Positions 42,894 to 54,163 of a stretch of 64,000 nt of DNA are shown piece by piece. The notes beneath the pieces are model-generated. The model saw only the letters and a list, made by a program, of their open reading frames with translations. It was not told the DNA's origin and ran no database searches. Both the position numbers and the translations under genes were made by a program. This DNA comes from Lithodes maja (lineage: Eukaryota; Arthropoda; Malacostraca; Decapoda; Lithodidae), in the NCBI GenBank assembly GCA_037953745.1, contig JBAKBP010013187.1, forward strand, positions 1-64,000, read 5' to 3'. Each line of letters begins with the position of its first letter. Within the stretch, counting starts at the first letter, position 1.

Positions 42894-44537
42894 AAGTTAA
42901 TTAAGCAAAGTAAAAAGACCCGGGAGTTACATGTTGCGAATCAAAGTAAAACAAACCCGAAAGAATTCTATAGTTATATCAGAAAGAAAAAAGTAGTTAC
43001 TTCAACTGTTGGACCGTTAGTCGATGAAAATGGAGAATACACCAAAGATGAAGTACAAATGAGTAATGCCCTCAATACCTTCTTTGCATCAGTTTTTACA
43101 ACGGAAGACCTCAGTGTTATCCCTACACCATCGCCGATTCAGATTGATAATTCAGATGTTCTAAGCAATATCACCGTTACTGAGAGAGAAGTATTGAAAT
43201 GTTTAGATAAACTCAAGGTAAATAAAACTCCTGAACCTGATACAATCTCACCTAGAGTGAGAAGCTAAGGATGAGCTCTCCAAACCATTGCCATTGCTAT
43301 TTCATAAATCCTTGCAGTCTGGAAATATGCCTGATCAGTGGAAGCTAGCCAACGTAACACCGATATTCAAAAAAGGCAGCAAATCCCTACCCAGTAACTA
43401 TCGTCCAATTAGCTTAACCTCAGTTGTATGCAAAATGTTAGAAACACTCATAAGAGACAGACTCGTAAATCACTTAGAGGAAAATAACATACTTAAAGAT
43501 ACTCAACACGGCTTACTGCTAAAACTAAAAGCGCATGGAATACAAGATGGTGTGTTGAAATGGATAGAAAATTGGCTCAGCGACAGAAGGCAAAGAGTAG
43601 TCATAAACGGTAAGGCATCTAAATGGACCAATGTAAGTAGCGGGGTACCCCAGGGATCGGTACTAGGACCAATTATCTTTCTAATTTACATCAACGACAT
43701 AGATGAGGGTCTCACCTGTACAATCTCAAAATTTGCTGACGATACAAAAATTGCAAATAGCGTACTCTCAAAAGAACAAGTTGACGATATGCAACACAAT
43801 CTAGATAAGTTGTCATGTTGGGCCCAAATTTGGCAAATGAGTTTCAATGCGGATAAATGTAAAGTACTACATATCGGATACCAAAATGAGAAAGCAAACT
43901 ATTTGATGATGGCACTCAGCTTAAGAATGTAAACAGAGAAACCGATCTGGGAGTAACAATATCGAGTAACCTAAAACCGAGTCAACAATGTTCAGAAGTT
44001 GTTAAGAAGGCAAACAAAATAATTGTCTTTATAGGCAGGTCATTTGAGCATAAATCCAAAGACGTTATCCTAACCCTTTACAATTCCTTAGTCCACCCTC
44101 TTCTTGAATACTACGTTCAATCCTGGTGCCCTTATTACCAAAAAGATATAGACAAGCTAGAACGAGTTCAACGTAGAGTTACCAAAATGATACCTAGCCT
44201 TAAGAACAAATCATACGAAGAGCGTCTTAGAGAATTAAATATATTTCCTTTAACCCAGCGCAGATTAAGAGGCGACTTAATTCAAGTGTTCAAAATCATC
44301 AAAGGCATCGACAATATGAACTGTAGTAAGTACTTCACTATCGACCAATCTAATTACACGGGGGTGAAACGGTTGCAAAATTATTGGTAAATCTTTTAAC
44401 TCACACGAAGCTAAGAATTTCTTCTTCAATCGAGTTGTCAACTTATGGAATGGGCTTCCCCAAGATGTCATAGACTGCAGCACCGTTGATTCATTTAAAC
44501 TTCGCCTAGACAAATATCTTGCATCAAACCCGCGACT
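42893..44537 (+). pseudogene. CR1 ORF2 RT, copy c, multiply broken
   Basis: Segments at 42855-43268, 43288-43932 and 44187-44390 are parts of one RT. Relative to copy a: 7 bases are lost near 43257 (frameshift); about 143 bp is missing at 43514, deleting the block with GFRKKRSC and the first catalytic aspartate (YLDFQKAFD); one base is lost near 43906; and changes near 44361 shift the frame again. FADDTKIA is kept. The open frame at 42855 starts inside SINE sequence, so its first residues (MSLARIAWIPL) are not CR1. Confidence 0.85.
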
Positions 44538-44778
44538 GACTGCGTTTGTAAATGAACAACTTTATCTTATCCTCCCCTCAGTTACTAACCCATCTGTCCC
44601 CTACTAACTTCCTAATCCTGCCACGGATATTAGTTCCAGGGCAGTAGTTCCCTTTCCAATGTTCCCTTACCCACTCTAAACCTGTTTGGACACTTGATCC
44701 TCAGTGTTTTGGAGGACAAGCAGCCTAGAACGGTCACTAGACCTGTTGTTGCTCGATTTCCTTTGTACTCCTTTGTAC
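42893..44778 (+). mobile_element. CR1-clade LINE, family 1, copy c
   Basis: Inserted in the tail of a SINE: ACAAA occurs at both edges (42889-42893 and 44777-44781) and the SINE tail continues with CAGGCAAGTGAATA on the right. It ends in TTTGTACTCC repeats. The 5' end starts in the endonuclease-RT linker (QSKTNPKEFYSYIRKKK). Confidence 0.8.
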
Positions 44779-44792
44779 AAACAGGCAAGTGA

Positions 44793-44835
<43 letters not shown>

Positions 44836-45300
44836 GCCCGTAGCCTAGTAGGTAGAGCTCTCGTCTCACACATGAGGGGTCGGGGGTTCAATCCCCGGCC
44901 GGGCGGAGACAAATTGGGCTTGTCTCCTTTCATGTGTTAGCCTCAGTTCACCTAGCTGTAAATAGGTACCTGGAATAAGTGGGCGACGTTGTGACGTCCC
45001 ATCTGGGGTTGGCAAAAATGGTACAAGGCGAGATGGGTATCATATGGTTCACCTAAGCTGATGGCTACCTAAGCCTTCGGGCGAGACGGTACCGTCTATA
45101 GTGAGAATGGTACCATACAGATCCACCCTAAGCTTTCGTTTCCGATGTCGCCAATTGGCTAAAATACAGACTACACACACATCCACAGCCATTCCAACAG
45201 TACATAAAACACTTAACATGCATTTCACGCAATACATTCCCAGTTAAGGAGGCGCGATAATAATGAGCTTAGCTCGCATTGCGTGGATTCCCCTTGACGA
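44836..45300 (+). mobile_element. tRNA-Val-derived SINE, full copy 3
   Basis: The head folds as a tRNA: acceptor GCCCG/CGGGC, box A TAGCCTAGTAGG, anticodon stem CTCGT/ATGAG with loop CTCACAC (anticodon CAC, valine), and box B GGTTCAATCCCC. It is followed by the 380-bp body and a CA-rich tail. An RNA polymerase III promoter is therefore built in. The head's closeness to a tRNA and the near-identity of copies suggest young activity. Confidence 0.85.
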
Positions 45301-45336
45301 ACAAGTAACTGAGTAACACACACACACACACATACA

Positions 45337-45803
45337 GCCCGTAGCCTAGTAGGTAGCGCTCTCGTCTCACACACGAGGGATCGGGGGTTCAATCCCCCGG
45401 CCGGGCGGAGACAAATTGGGCTTGTCTCCTTTCATGTGTTAGCCTCAGTTCACCTAGCTGTAAATAGGTACCTGGAATAAGTGGACGACGTTGTGACGTC
45501 CCATCTGGGGTTGGCAAAAATGGTACAAGGCGAGATGGGTATCATATGGTTCACCTAAGCTACTGGTCAACCTAAGCCTTCGGGTGAGACTGGTACCGTA
45601 GTGAGAATGGTACCATACAGATTAACCCTAAGCCTTCGTTTCCAGATGTCGCCAATTGGCTAAAATACAGACTACACACACATCCACAGCCATTCCAACG
45701 ATACATAAACACTTAACATGCATTTCACGCAATACATTCCCAGTTAAGGAGGCGCGATAATAATGAGCTTAGCTCGCATTGCGTGGATTCCCCTTGACGA
45801 AAA
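45337..45803 (+). mobile_element. tRNA-Val-derived SINE, full copy 4
   Basis: Same head (with small changes, GGTAGCGCTCTCGTC and an extra C in the T arm) and body as copy 3. The tail ends CCTTGACGAAAACAAGC followed by (CA)n. Confidence 0.85.
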
Positions 45804-46225
45804 CAAGCAAGTGAATAACACACACACACACACGCAAACCTTTCCCTCCATACTCTCTTCCACATGTTTCTCCCCTCCTCTCAAACCTTCAACACACCTC
45901 CTCCCCCCCCCCTCCCCCCTCTCACTCTCTCTCTCTCCCTCTCTCTCATAATACGAAATACAGTATATCTTAATGTATCTATCCAAATTTGCACTTATTC
46001 ACTCCATTATAATCGCTAGCATCGGCACCGGCCTATCTCCCCTACACATCATCTGTTGTTTTAAGGTCACCACCATCACCTCACCATCACCCTCCCCCCC
46101 CCCCCCCCCACCTCTCTCTCTCTGATATGGTAATTATTTAAGTTCAATTAAATTTCTCTCGTATCCCATTATCTTTCTTTTCATACACTAACCCTCTCTA
46201 CTTCCATTTTCACCTGACACTCCTC

Positions 46226-46308
<83 letters not shown>

Positions 46309-46329
46309 AAACCATCAAATCACGGAGTC
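45804..46329. other. Low-complexity sequence
   Basis: C- and T-rich stretches (45900-45945, 46080-46125) and a long uninterrupted (TC)n tract at about 46229-46306 that directly abuts the next LINE fragment. Confidence 0.7.
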
Positions 46330-46911
46330 AGCGGGAAGGAGAAACTCACCCTAGTCTATGGTGACAGTCTCATGCGAGGTCAAGGAGCTGCCTTTGCCAC
46401 CAAGAACAGAGGAAAAAGGTCAGTAAAGGTCATTCCAGGCGGTAAAGTCGAACATATCTTGAAAGACATAACTAACTCCGCCATACCAGAGGACACCTGT
46501 GTAGTCGTCAATGTTGGCTCAAATGACTGCTTTGACGGAGGTAAGGCCCCAATTAAGACCATAGAAAAAGATTTCGAGAACCTAATTAAAGTCATGAAAA
46601 GGAAGACCACGAAATGTGTGGTAAGCGGCGTCATACCCCGGATTAAAACAAGCTCATACGGACAAAATAGAGCCATAGAAATTAACAACGCAGTCAAGGT
46701 CATGTGCGAACAAGAGAAGGTACTGTATGTGGACAATTGGACCACCTTTGTAGGGAACTCGTCCCTGTACAGCGGAGATGGCATTCATATATCAGAAAAA
46801 GGCGTTCAGCACATGAGTGACACCCTAAATCAAGCAACCTACATTGCCCACGAAAACAACGCCAGTCAGGACCGAGAGATAACTATGCTAATAGACTCCT
46901 CTGAGTATTGA
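46330..46911 (+). pseudogene. CR1-clade LINE family 2, ORF1 esterase domain
   Basis: The frame extends upstream of the first methionine (46372) to about 46330 and begins TLVYGDSLMRGQG. SGNH/GDSL-hydrolase blocks are all visible: GDS (nucleophile), PGGK, NVGSND, and GDGIHIS with the Asp-x-x-His pair. An esterase in ORF1 is a known property of CR1 elements. The zinc-finger/coiled-coil N-terminus is missing, cut at the (TC)n tract. No stop occurs within the esterase. Confidence 0.75.
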
Positions 46912-47232
46912 TATCGCTACCCCCGGAAAAGCCCTCCCACAACCCCACCCAATCAAACTCCACCCGCACAGTTAAGAGAAATAAATAACCCCGCCCAACC
47001 CTTCCAAGTCCATCACAACCATTTAAACGAAACCGTTAACCCCAATGGCCCATAAGTTGCGAAAACTTACCTACCTGAACCACAAAACAAACTAAACAAC
47101 CCCACCCAACCCCATCCAAGCCAACCCAACCAACTGAATGAATTTGACAACCCGCCGCGGCTTCAAGTCACAACCCCAAACCCATCCTCACCAATAAGAA
47201 AAACAAATCCAGCGCATGCTGAGAGAAATGAT
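46912..47232 (+). other. Inter-ORF region of CR1 family 2
   Basis: CCAACCC-rich spacer between ORF1 and ORF2; no gene. Confidence 0.4.
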
Positions 47233-48540
47233 ATAAAAATAGTATCCATAAATGCCTGCTCAATAAGAAACAAAATAGACGAACTCAAATGTCTGTTATT
47301 AAATGAGAAAGTTGACGTTATTTGTATAACGTAAACACATCTGAACCTTAAAAATAAAGATCTACTTCATGAATATCACATAGAGCCATATAAATTTGTT
47401 CATAAAGACCGTAACAATGGAAAACAAAGAGGGGGGGTTGCAATGTACGTTGCAACCTACTTAAACCCAGTCGAGGTGACTCTCCCCGAAAGTAATGCAG
47501 AAATAGTGTGCGTCAAAATAAATACAAAAAACATGAACTTAAATATCACTACAGCGTACCGACCACCGAGACTAACTGTTGCCGATGATACAATTTTTTA
47601 TGAAATACTAGAGAAAACCCTTAATTCCGACGAAACAGTTTTACTAGGTGACTATAACCTCCCCCTAATTGACTGGAATACCCTGACCGGAAAAAATGCT
47701 GAGTCACGCCTAATGACAAGCTTCATCCAGGACAATTTTTTGACTCAACACGTAAAACAGCCGACGCGAGACAGGAATATATTAGACCTCGTAATCACTA
47801 CCCAAGAAAATGTATTATCAAACCTGGATGTAGGTGAACATCTGGCAACGTCCGATCATAAAATCTTAAGAATCAACGTTATAAGCAAATATTCCTCAGT
47901 AAAAACAACAGGAATGGTTTCGGACTTCAAAAACGCAAATTATGACGGACTTAAGGAATCGCTATCAAACATACACTCAAACCTCATAAATATAACCGAA
48001 GTAAATGAACTATGGGGACATTTTAAGTCTACAATTACAGAAGCGCATAAACAATTTGTACCCATGAAACCAAAACGTAATACGAAATCAAGTATGCCCT
48101 CTTGGTACAGTAGAGACATTGGCAAGGCAATAAGGAAAAGGAATCAACTCCACAAACTTGTAAAAAATAACACAAACACTGAAGTAATTAAAAACTTGTA
48201 CAAAAATAGTAGAAGGGAAGTGAACAAAATAATTAGGGCGAACAAACAAAATTACGAAATGACTATTGCCAGAGAAAGTGCCACAAACCCCAAAAAATTC
48301 TACAGTTACGTAAACAAAAATAAACAGATCAAAAGCGGAATCGGACCGCTAATAGAAGATGGCCAGACAATAACAGGTGACACAAACACGGCAAATCTGC
48401 TCAACAAATATTTTGGCTCAGTTTTCACAGAAGAAATTATCGATCATACCCTTGAAAATAACACCTCAACTCATGTGATAGGAGATTTCACCATCAGTGT
48501 TACCGAAGTACAAAGCAAATTGAGTAATTTAAATGTAGGC
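47233..48540 (+). pseudogene. CR1-clade LINE family 2, ORF2 endonuclease and linker, RT lost
   Basis: Begins with IKIVSINACSIRNKIDEL, the first block of APE-type endonucleases. A TAA at 47332 replaces what should be the conserved acidic residue before THL. Downstream are RGGVAMYV, ITTAYRPP, LLGDYNLPLIDW, ILDLVI and TSDHKILRI, the remaining endonuclease blocks. The linker (TNPKKFYSYVNKNKQIKSG) runs to LSNLNV, where the sequence switches to unrelated T/C-rich DNA and a fold-back element. The reverse transcriptase is missing. Confidence 0.85.
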
Positions 48541-48595
48541 TCTCTCTTTACTCCCTCCATCCCTGTCCCTTCCTCCACCCTCCTCTTTCTCTTCG

Positions 48596-48738
48596 GTATA
48601 TGTTTTTACCGATAAATGTACAAAGTTATCTTGAAGGGGGTGTTTGTTTAAGCTTGATGGAGGTCTAGCGAGGAGACATACAAGATAAATTAATACATAT
48701 ATAAATTAATATACCAAAAAATTGCCACTATCCCCTTA
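48596..48738 (+). mobile_element. Family Q fold-back element, right half
   Basis: TTACCGATAAATGTACAAAG, CTTGATGGAGGTCTAG and an end in CCCCTTAA (48730-48737) as in the copy at 4643-5014. It truncates the preceding LINE. Confidence 0.65.
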
Positions 48739-49080
48739 AAGGTTCGAATAAACTAATGGGTGTAACGTTATTTATTCCCATGACTGTACCTCGCCCCTCT
48801 CACCTCCATACGGTACCTATCTCTCCTGGGACCCATTCAATCATTCACTACCTGACATTCGCCTTAACAATCCACGGTATCTCTGTATATCTGTATGTAT
48901 GTCTGTCTATCTATCTATCTATCAACCTATATACTTATCTATCAAACTATTAATCTATCGGTCTATCCACCTAACAGACTTTTATTGATCTATCAACCAA
49001 TAAATCAATAAATCAATCTATCAAATTATGTATTTATTAGTCTATCCAGCTATATAACAAAGTCTGCTTGTTTAAATATA
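48739..49080. other. Non-coding with TATC-type microsatellite
   Basis: CTAT/ATCT repeats with interruptions at about 48890-49040; no gene. Confidence 0.6.
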
Positions 49081-49285
49081 GTAATAATAATAATGATAAT
49101 CGTCTGGTTACTTCTATAGCGCCCGTATCTCCTCTTTGGAGGATTCACAAGCACTTGACCTTTAGTCAACCAGAGACTATTACCCACCTCCTTTGCTCAA
49201 AGGGAGACGGTAACCACCGGCTATATCCCAGAAACACTTTTTAACCAGAGCGGGGATTGAACGCGAGTCTGCACGATGGAAAGCA
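49081..49285 (-). mobile_element. tRNA-derived SINE, diverged relative of 29896-30136
   Basis: Same layout on the minus strand: tRNA-like head region at the right (GGGGATTGAACGCGAG on the plus strand), CCTTTGCTCA-GGGAGACGGTAAC in the body, and an (ATT)n tail seen as TAATAATAATAATGATAAT at 49081-49099. Confidence 0.55.
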
Positions 49286-49461
49286 GCTGATTTTTCGAAA
49301 CTCCATGAGGAATTATGTAACCATAATGTTATTTTCCAGCTGATGGTAAATTGAATCCTTAAGCATCTGATTTCTCGATTTTTAATGGAAACATAAGAAA
49401 CTGCTATGTATCTGTGTCATAATATTGCCAAGTTTTCATAATTAGCAATATATTTCGCTAC

Positions 49462-49673
49462 TTAACCCCTTCTGTATCGCGACGTCCTTTTAACTTAATT
49501 CTGGCTACTATTACACGATTTTTATTGTTTAAAAAGGGTCTTCAGCAAATAACAGGATTCGAACTATCTACCTTAACTCTTTTTACTACCACATATCCTT
49601 CTTAAGTTGCTGAGAATGGTCTAAATATAGTAAGAAAATCTTAAATAGATGTCACCGGTACATAAGTGGTTAA
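49462..49673 (+). mobile_element. piggyBac-type MITE, family U, copy 2 (212 bp)
   Basis: TTAA at 49462-49465 and 49670-49673; ends CCCCTTCTGTATCGCGACG and, inward from the right, CCACTTATGTACCGGTGAC. Confidence 0.7.
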
Positions 49674-49744
49674 TCTTGGTAATAGCCGAGTAATCAGGAT
49701 GGCGAGATAGAAGCTTACCATCAGCTGGAAATATACCGACTGTA

Positions 49745-49965
49745 TTATATCTGTGCATCATATATATATTATATCTGTGCATCATATTTATATTATATCT
49801 GTGCATCATATATATATTATATCTGTGCATCATATTTATAGTATATCTGTGCATCATATATATATATTATATCTGTGCATCATATATATATATTATATCT
49901 GTGCATCATATTTATATTATATCTGTGCATCATATATATATTATATCTGTGCATCATATTTACGC
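49745..49965. repeat. Minisatellite, about 22-bp AT-rich unit
   Basis: About ten copies of TATTATATCTGTGCATCATA with small length changes. The flanking words TAATAGCCGAGTAATCA and TTACCATCAGCTGG occur on both sides (49677-49733 and 50008-50060). Confidence 0.9.
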
Positions 49966-50107
49966 CAGGTTTTTATAATTAACAGTAAAATTAGTTATTA
50001 TTTGTTTATAATAGCCGAGTAATCAAAAGGGGGCCCATGACTATTTACCATCAGCTGGAGAAGAACAGACTAATGTGGGTGCTTATATCTGTCTAGCTAT
50101 TCATCTA

Positions 50108-50110
<3 letters not shown>

Positions 50111-50151
<41 letters not shown>

Positions 50152-50155
50152 ACAT
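50111..50155. repeat. (CA)n microsatellite
   Basis: CA dinucleotides with one interruption. Confidence 0.95.
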
Positions 50156-50188
50156 ATTTCAACCCGCTCTAGCTCCTACACTGTAAAA

Positions 50189-50490
50189 TTATAGACTACA
50201 CACAAGTACATAACATTATAGACTACACACAAGTACATAACATTATAGACTACACACAAGTACATAACATTATAGACTACACACAAGTACATAACATTAT
50301 AGACTACACACAAGTACATAACATTATAGACTACACACAAGTACATAACATTATAGACTACACACAAGTACATAACATTATAGACTACACACAAGTACAT
50401 AACATTATAGACTACACACAAGTACATAACATTATAGACTACACACAAGTACATAACATTATAGACTACACACAAGTACATAACATTATA
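50189..50490. repeat. 27-bp minisatellite, about 11 copies
   Basis: Essentially identical copies of a 27-bp unit (TATAGACTACACACAAGTAC + ATAACAT). Because 27 is a multiple of three, the minus strand stays open and gives a nine-residue repeat, which is not evidence of a protein. Confidence 0.95.
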
Positions 50491-50522
50491 GGGAATACTG
50501 ATAGTTATTTACTGTTCTACTC

Positions 50523-50728
50523 CTACCGCCAACGAACTTGACAATAATCTTGACCACTTAACGTCTTATTACTCGAAATTAATAAAAGCAATCGGGATGA
50601 CGTTTCTATCATTTGGGAAGAGTCCACCAGGAAATAGGTGTGAATATTTACAGCCAGTTTGCTCTAAGTCCTTTTGAGTTACAGAGAGGTCAGGGTTCAA
50701 GATTATTGTCAAGTTCGTTGGCGCTACC
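50523..50728. mobile_element. MITE with perfect 26-bp terminal inverted repeats
   Basis: GCCAACGAACTTGACAATAA... at 50528-50553 is exactly reversed and complemented at 50697-50722. CTACC lies outside both arms (50523-50527 and 50724-50728), a likely 5-bp target duplication with one extra G on the right. About 195 bp, non-coding. Confidence 0.75.
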
Positions 50729-50883
50729 TACAGTATACCAATATCCCATACCATTTTGAGCCATGTTTGCAGACTCAGCAAGTTAAGTCTAAGGAAACCA
50801 CTACCCATATTTTATTAACTTTTGCCCCGACCACAATTCATTAAAACAGTCTTGTCATGACCATATATAGGCCTATCGCTCGA

Positions 50884-50927
<44 letters not shown>

Positions 50928-51114
50928 TTAAAATGTAATAAATAATGTATTACCAATTTCCCTTGATAGTCATCATTTTTTTTTCTCCAGATTTCTCACC
51001 ATTTATCGTTAAGTTTTCGGGCAAATCTATTGAATTTGACCGTCTAGCAAACTACTGATTTTGACTGTACATTATCCCACACATACCAAGACCACTCCTA
51101 CCTACTATGGCTAC
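50729..51114. other. Non-coding with (GT)n tract
   Basis: Contains (GT)n at 50887-50925; otherwise nothing recognised. Confidence 0.6.
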
Positions 51115-51279
51115 CTATCACTCCACACACATACACATACACACATACACATACACACATACACATACACACATACTCACCCACCTATATTCTCCCACAC
51201 ACATTCCTCTCACCCCTCTAGACCATTCCCACCTACTACTCGCACTACACACACACACACACACCCACACACACACACA

Positions 51280-51325
<46 letters not shown>
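51115..51325. repeat. CA-rich microsatellite cluster
   Basis: CACATACACATA and (CA)n blocks at 51122-51180 and 51247-51321 around a short non-repetitive stretch. Confidence 0.9.
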
Positions 51326-51576
51326 CATTTTCCTCTCAGCCGCCATGACCACTCCCTTCACGACTACTCCCACTATCACCCAACAGGATCACGATGCAAT
51401 ACCCTGGACGTCCCGAACTGGATTACAGAGAGAGTGAGTGAGAGATATAGGGTAGAGTAAGAAAGAATACAAAAGAGGAAAAGATAGTTGAGGAAACAAA
51501 ACGATACAAAAGTATGTGTGTGAGTATGAAATAGATAAGATAATGACTAATTTCACATTACACTCACTCTCACTCA

Positions 51577-51607
<31 letters not shown>

Positions 51608-51827
51608 TTTCTCTCTCACTCTCACTCACTCACTCACTCACTCACGCCGCCGATACCAGCGCCACCTGTGTACGCATAAACAAACCCTCTTCTTGTATTT
51701 TATATATCAAAGTCTAGCCAATAGCATTTCAGATACTTGTCACCATAATAGGCCTCTCACACTCTTGCCAGGGATATTACTAACTCCATTATTATTATTA
51801 TTGTGTCGACCACTGTATAAACTAATA
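51326..51827. other. No gene; short CT/CA repeats
   Basis: Contains CT/CA/CACT repeats at about 51560-51645; open frames here are low complexity. Confidence 0.5.
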
Positions 51828-52124
51828 TACAGGCTTTAGCCTACCTGTGTCATACTGCTAACATAATTTTATTTTTATTTTCAGGCATAAAATTGTGTTC
51901 TATTGCTAACATATTCTTTTTGTGATCAACATATTCTTTTTGTGATTTACAGGCATTAATTGTACCATATTGCTAACCAATATTTTGTGTTACTGTACTG
52001 TATACTGCTTTCCAGTGTTCTCACTAGGCTAAATTAACCCTCTCCCCTTTTTTTCTCCCAGTAAATTTTGTAACAAATTACTAGTCCATTTACAATTTTC
52101 AGGCTTTAACTCTGTCATACTGCT

Positions 52125-52169
<45 letters not shown>

Positions 52170-52955
52170 GGCATAAATTGTGTTCTATTGCTAACATATT
52201 TTCTGTGATTTACAGCCATAATATTCTTTTTGTGATTAACATATTATTTTTGTGATTTACAGGCATTAATTGTACCATATTGCTAACAAATATTTTTTGT
52301 TACTGTACTGTATACTGTTTTCCAGTTTTTTCACTAGGCTACATTAACCATCTCCCACTTTTTTTTTCCAGTAAATTTTGTAACAAATTTCTAGTCCATT
52401 TGTGATTTTCAGGCTTTAACTGTGTCATACTGCTAACATAAATTTTTGTTTTTTTTTCAGGCATAAATTGTGTTCTATTGCTAACATATTTTTTGTGATT
52501 TACAGCCATAATATTCTTTTTGTGATTAACATATTATTTTTGTGATTTACAGGCATTAATTGTACCATATTGCTAACAAATATTTTTTGTTACTGTACTG
52601 TATACTGTTTTCCAGTTTTTTCACTAGGCTACATTAACCCTCTCCCACTTTTTTTTTCCAGTAAATTTTGTAACAAATTTCTAGTCCATTTGTGATTTTC
52701 AGGCTTTAACTGTGTCATACTGCTAACATAAATTTTTGTTTTTTTCAGGCATAAATTGTGTTCTATTGCTAACATATTTTTTGTGATTTACAGGCATATT
52801 AATTTTATCATATTGCTAACAATTTTTTTTGTGATTTTCAGGAATTAATTGTATCACATTGCTAACATACATTTTTTGTGATTTTCAGACTTTAATTGTA
52901 CCATTTTGCTAACATAAATTTGTGTGATTTTCAGGCATATTGTGATTATATCGTC
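51828..52955 (+). promoter_or_regulatory. 5' tandem array of splice-acceptor-like modules
   Basis: Higher-order repeats of about 288 bp (CAGGCATAAA at 51882, 52168, 52458 and 52746) built from shorter modules. A typical module is TGCTAAC, about 15-30 bases, a T-rich stretch and CAG or TAG-like end. TGCTAAC occurs 14 times, and CAG after a T-rich run more than 20 times. The last module ends 21 bases before the ORF1 ATG. TGCTAAC plus polypyrimidine plus CAG is the layout of intron 3' ends. Tandem 5' repeats acting as promoters are known in other LINEs; either role is inference. Confidence 0.7.
52131..52166 (+). repeat. Poly(A) run inside the 5' array
   Basis: 36 A residues occupy the place where the equivalent modules at 52441 and 52735 have a T-rich tract before CAGGCATAAA. 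Confidence 0.9.
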
Positions 52956-53550
52956 ATGGCGCCGCAACGAACCTGCACGAGTTGTTCCGGTAAATTTGGC
53001 CCTACCATGTTTGTTGATACTGATGTCCAAATTTGTAGATTTTGCCAGCTCCGAGAGAAGATTGCGGATGAATTGAATGCAGCTCACCGCAAGATCGATG
53101 CCCTGACTACGAAGCTTGAATCCCTTCAAGAATTTGCCACACTCAACGTAGGAGTGCCCTCGGCCCAAGAAACCACTACTATGTCAACCGCCATTCCAGT
53201 GCATACAGTACCGGTACCCACACCAGCAGCTACCTTAGATGTTGCAGATAATAATAATGACTCTACTCTCACTCCCCCCCAGGACAACTTTCAGTTAGTG
53301 AGAAACAATGTCCATCCCAGTACCAGTACCAGAAAGGTCATCCCGACAACATGCCAAAACCGCTTCAAAATTCTGGCTATTGACGAGGAAGAGGAAACGG
53401 AAGAAGTTCGGCATGTGGGCGACTCCATGGTCCGTGGCCAACTAACCGAGTTCTGCGCCAGGGCACCCAGGACCAGAAAGCGATTCTGTATCCCAGGTGG
53501 CGGCGTGGACGACATTGTTTGCGGCTCTGGAAGAGGTTTCCAGGCTCGAG
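52956..53550 (+). pseudogene. CR1 family 1 ORF1, C-terminally truncated
   Basis: Starts MAPQRTCTSCSGKFG. A possible zinc finger (CTSC...CRFC), a predicted coiled coil (REKIADELNAAHRKIDALTTKL), a Thr/Pro-rich linker, and the first esterase blocks (HVGDSMVRGQ, CIPGGGVDDIV) follow. This is the expected CR1 ORF1 plan: nucleic-acid-binding N-terminus plus SGNH esterase. The esterase stops after block II because the deletion joins it to ORF2 sequence at about 53550; the remaining Asp/His block is missing. The ATG is chosen because it follows the 5' array directly. Confidence 0.75.
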
Positions 53551-53565
53551 TATCGAGTATCGAAT

Positions 53566-54163
53566 ATCGAGTAACCTAAAACCGAGTCAACAATGTTCAG
53601 AAGTTGTTAAGAAGGCAAACAAAATAATTGGCTTTATAGGCAGGTCATTTGAGCATAAATCCAAAGATGTTAGCCTAACCCTTTACAATTCCTTAGTCCG
53701 CCCTCTTCTGGAATACTGCGTTCAATCCTGGTGCCCTTATTACCAAAAAGATATAAACAAGCTAGAACGAGTTCAACGTAGAGTTACCAAAATGATACCT
53801 AGCCTAAAGAACAAACCATACGAAGAGCGTCTTAGAGAATTAAATCTATTTCCTTTAACCCAGCGCAGATTAAGAGGCGACTTAATTCAAGTGTTCAAAA
53901 TCATCAAAGGCATCGACAATATGAACTGTAGTAAGTACTTCACTATCGACCAATCTAATTACACGCGGGGAAACGGTTGCAAAATTATTGGTAAATCTTT
54001 TAACTCACACGAATCTAAGAATTTCTTCTTCAATCGAGTTGTCAACTTGTGGAATGGGCTTCCCCGAGACGTTATAGACTGCAGCACCGTTGATTCATTT
54101 AAACTCCGCTTAGACAAATATCTCGCATCAAACCCGCGACTGACTGCGTTTGTAAATGAATAA
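53566..54163 (+). pseudogene. CR1 family 1 ORF2, C-terminal remnant of copy d
   Basis: From ISSNLKPSQQCSEVVKKANK to the normal end LTAFVNE. Upstream RT motifs are deleted. The junction contains TCGAGTATCGAGTATCGAAT, a short repeat that may have mediated or resulted from the deletion. Confidence 0.85.

Noticed and set aside
42855..43268. Gene start MSLARIAWIPL for a CR1 protein
   Set aside because: The first residues are encoded by SINE tail sequence; the same words occur at 45763 without CR1.
44836..44910. tRNA-Val gene
   Set aside because: Although the head folds well, it is followed by the same SINE body as its neighbours and repeated at 45337; better explained as a SINE promoter.
50176..50481. 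101-residue open frame made of a nine-residue repeat
   Set aside because: Product of a 27-bp minisatellite whose period is a multiple of three; no start context or domain.
50189..50490. CRISPR-like regular repeats
   Set aside because: The units are directly tandem with no variable spacers, and the sequence is eukaryotic.
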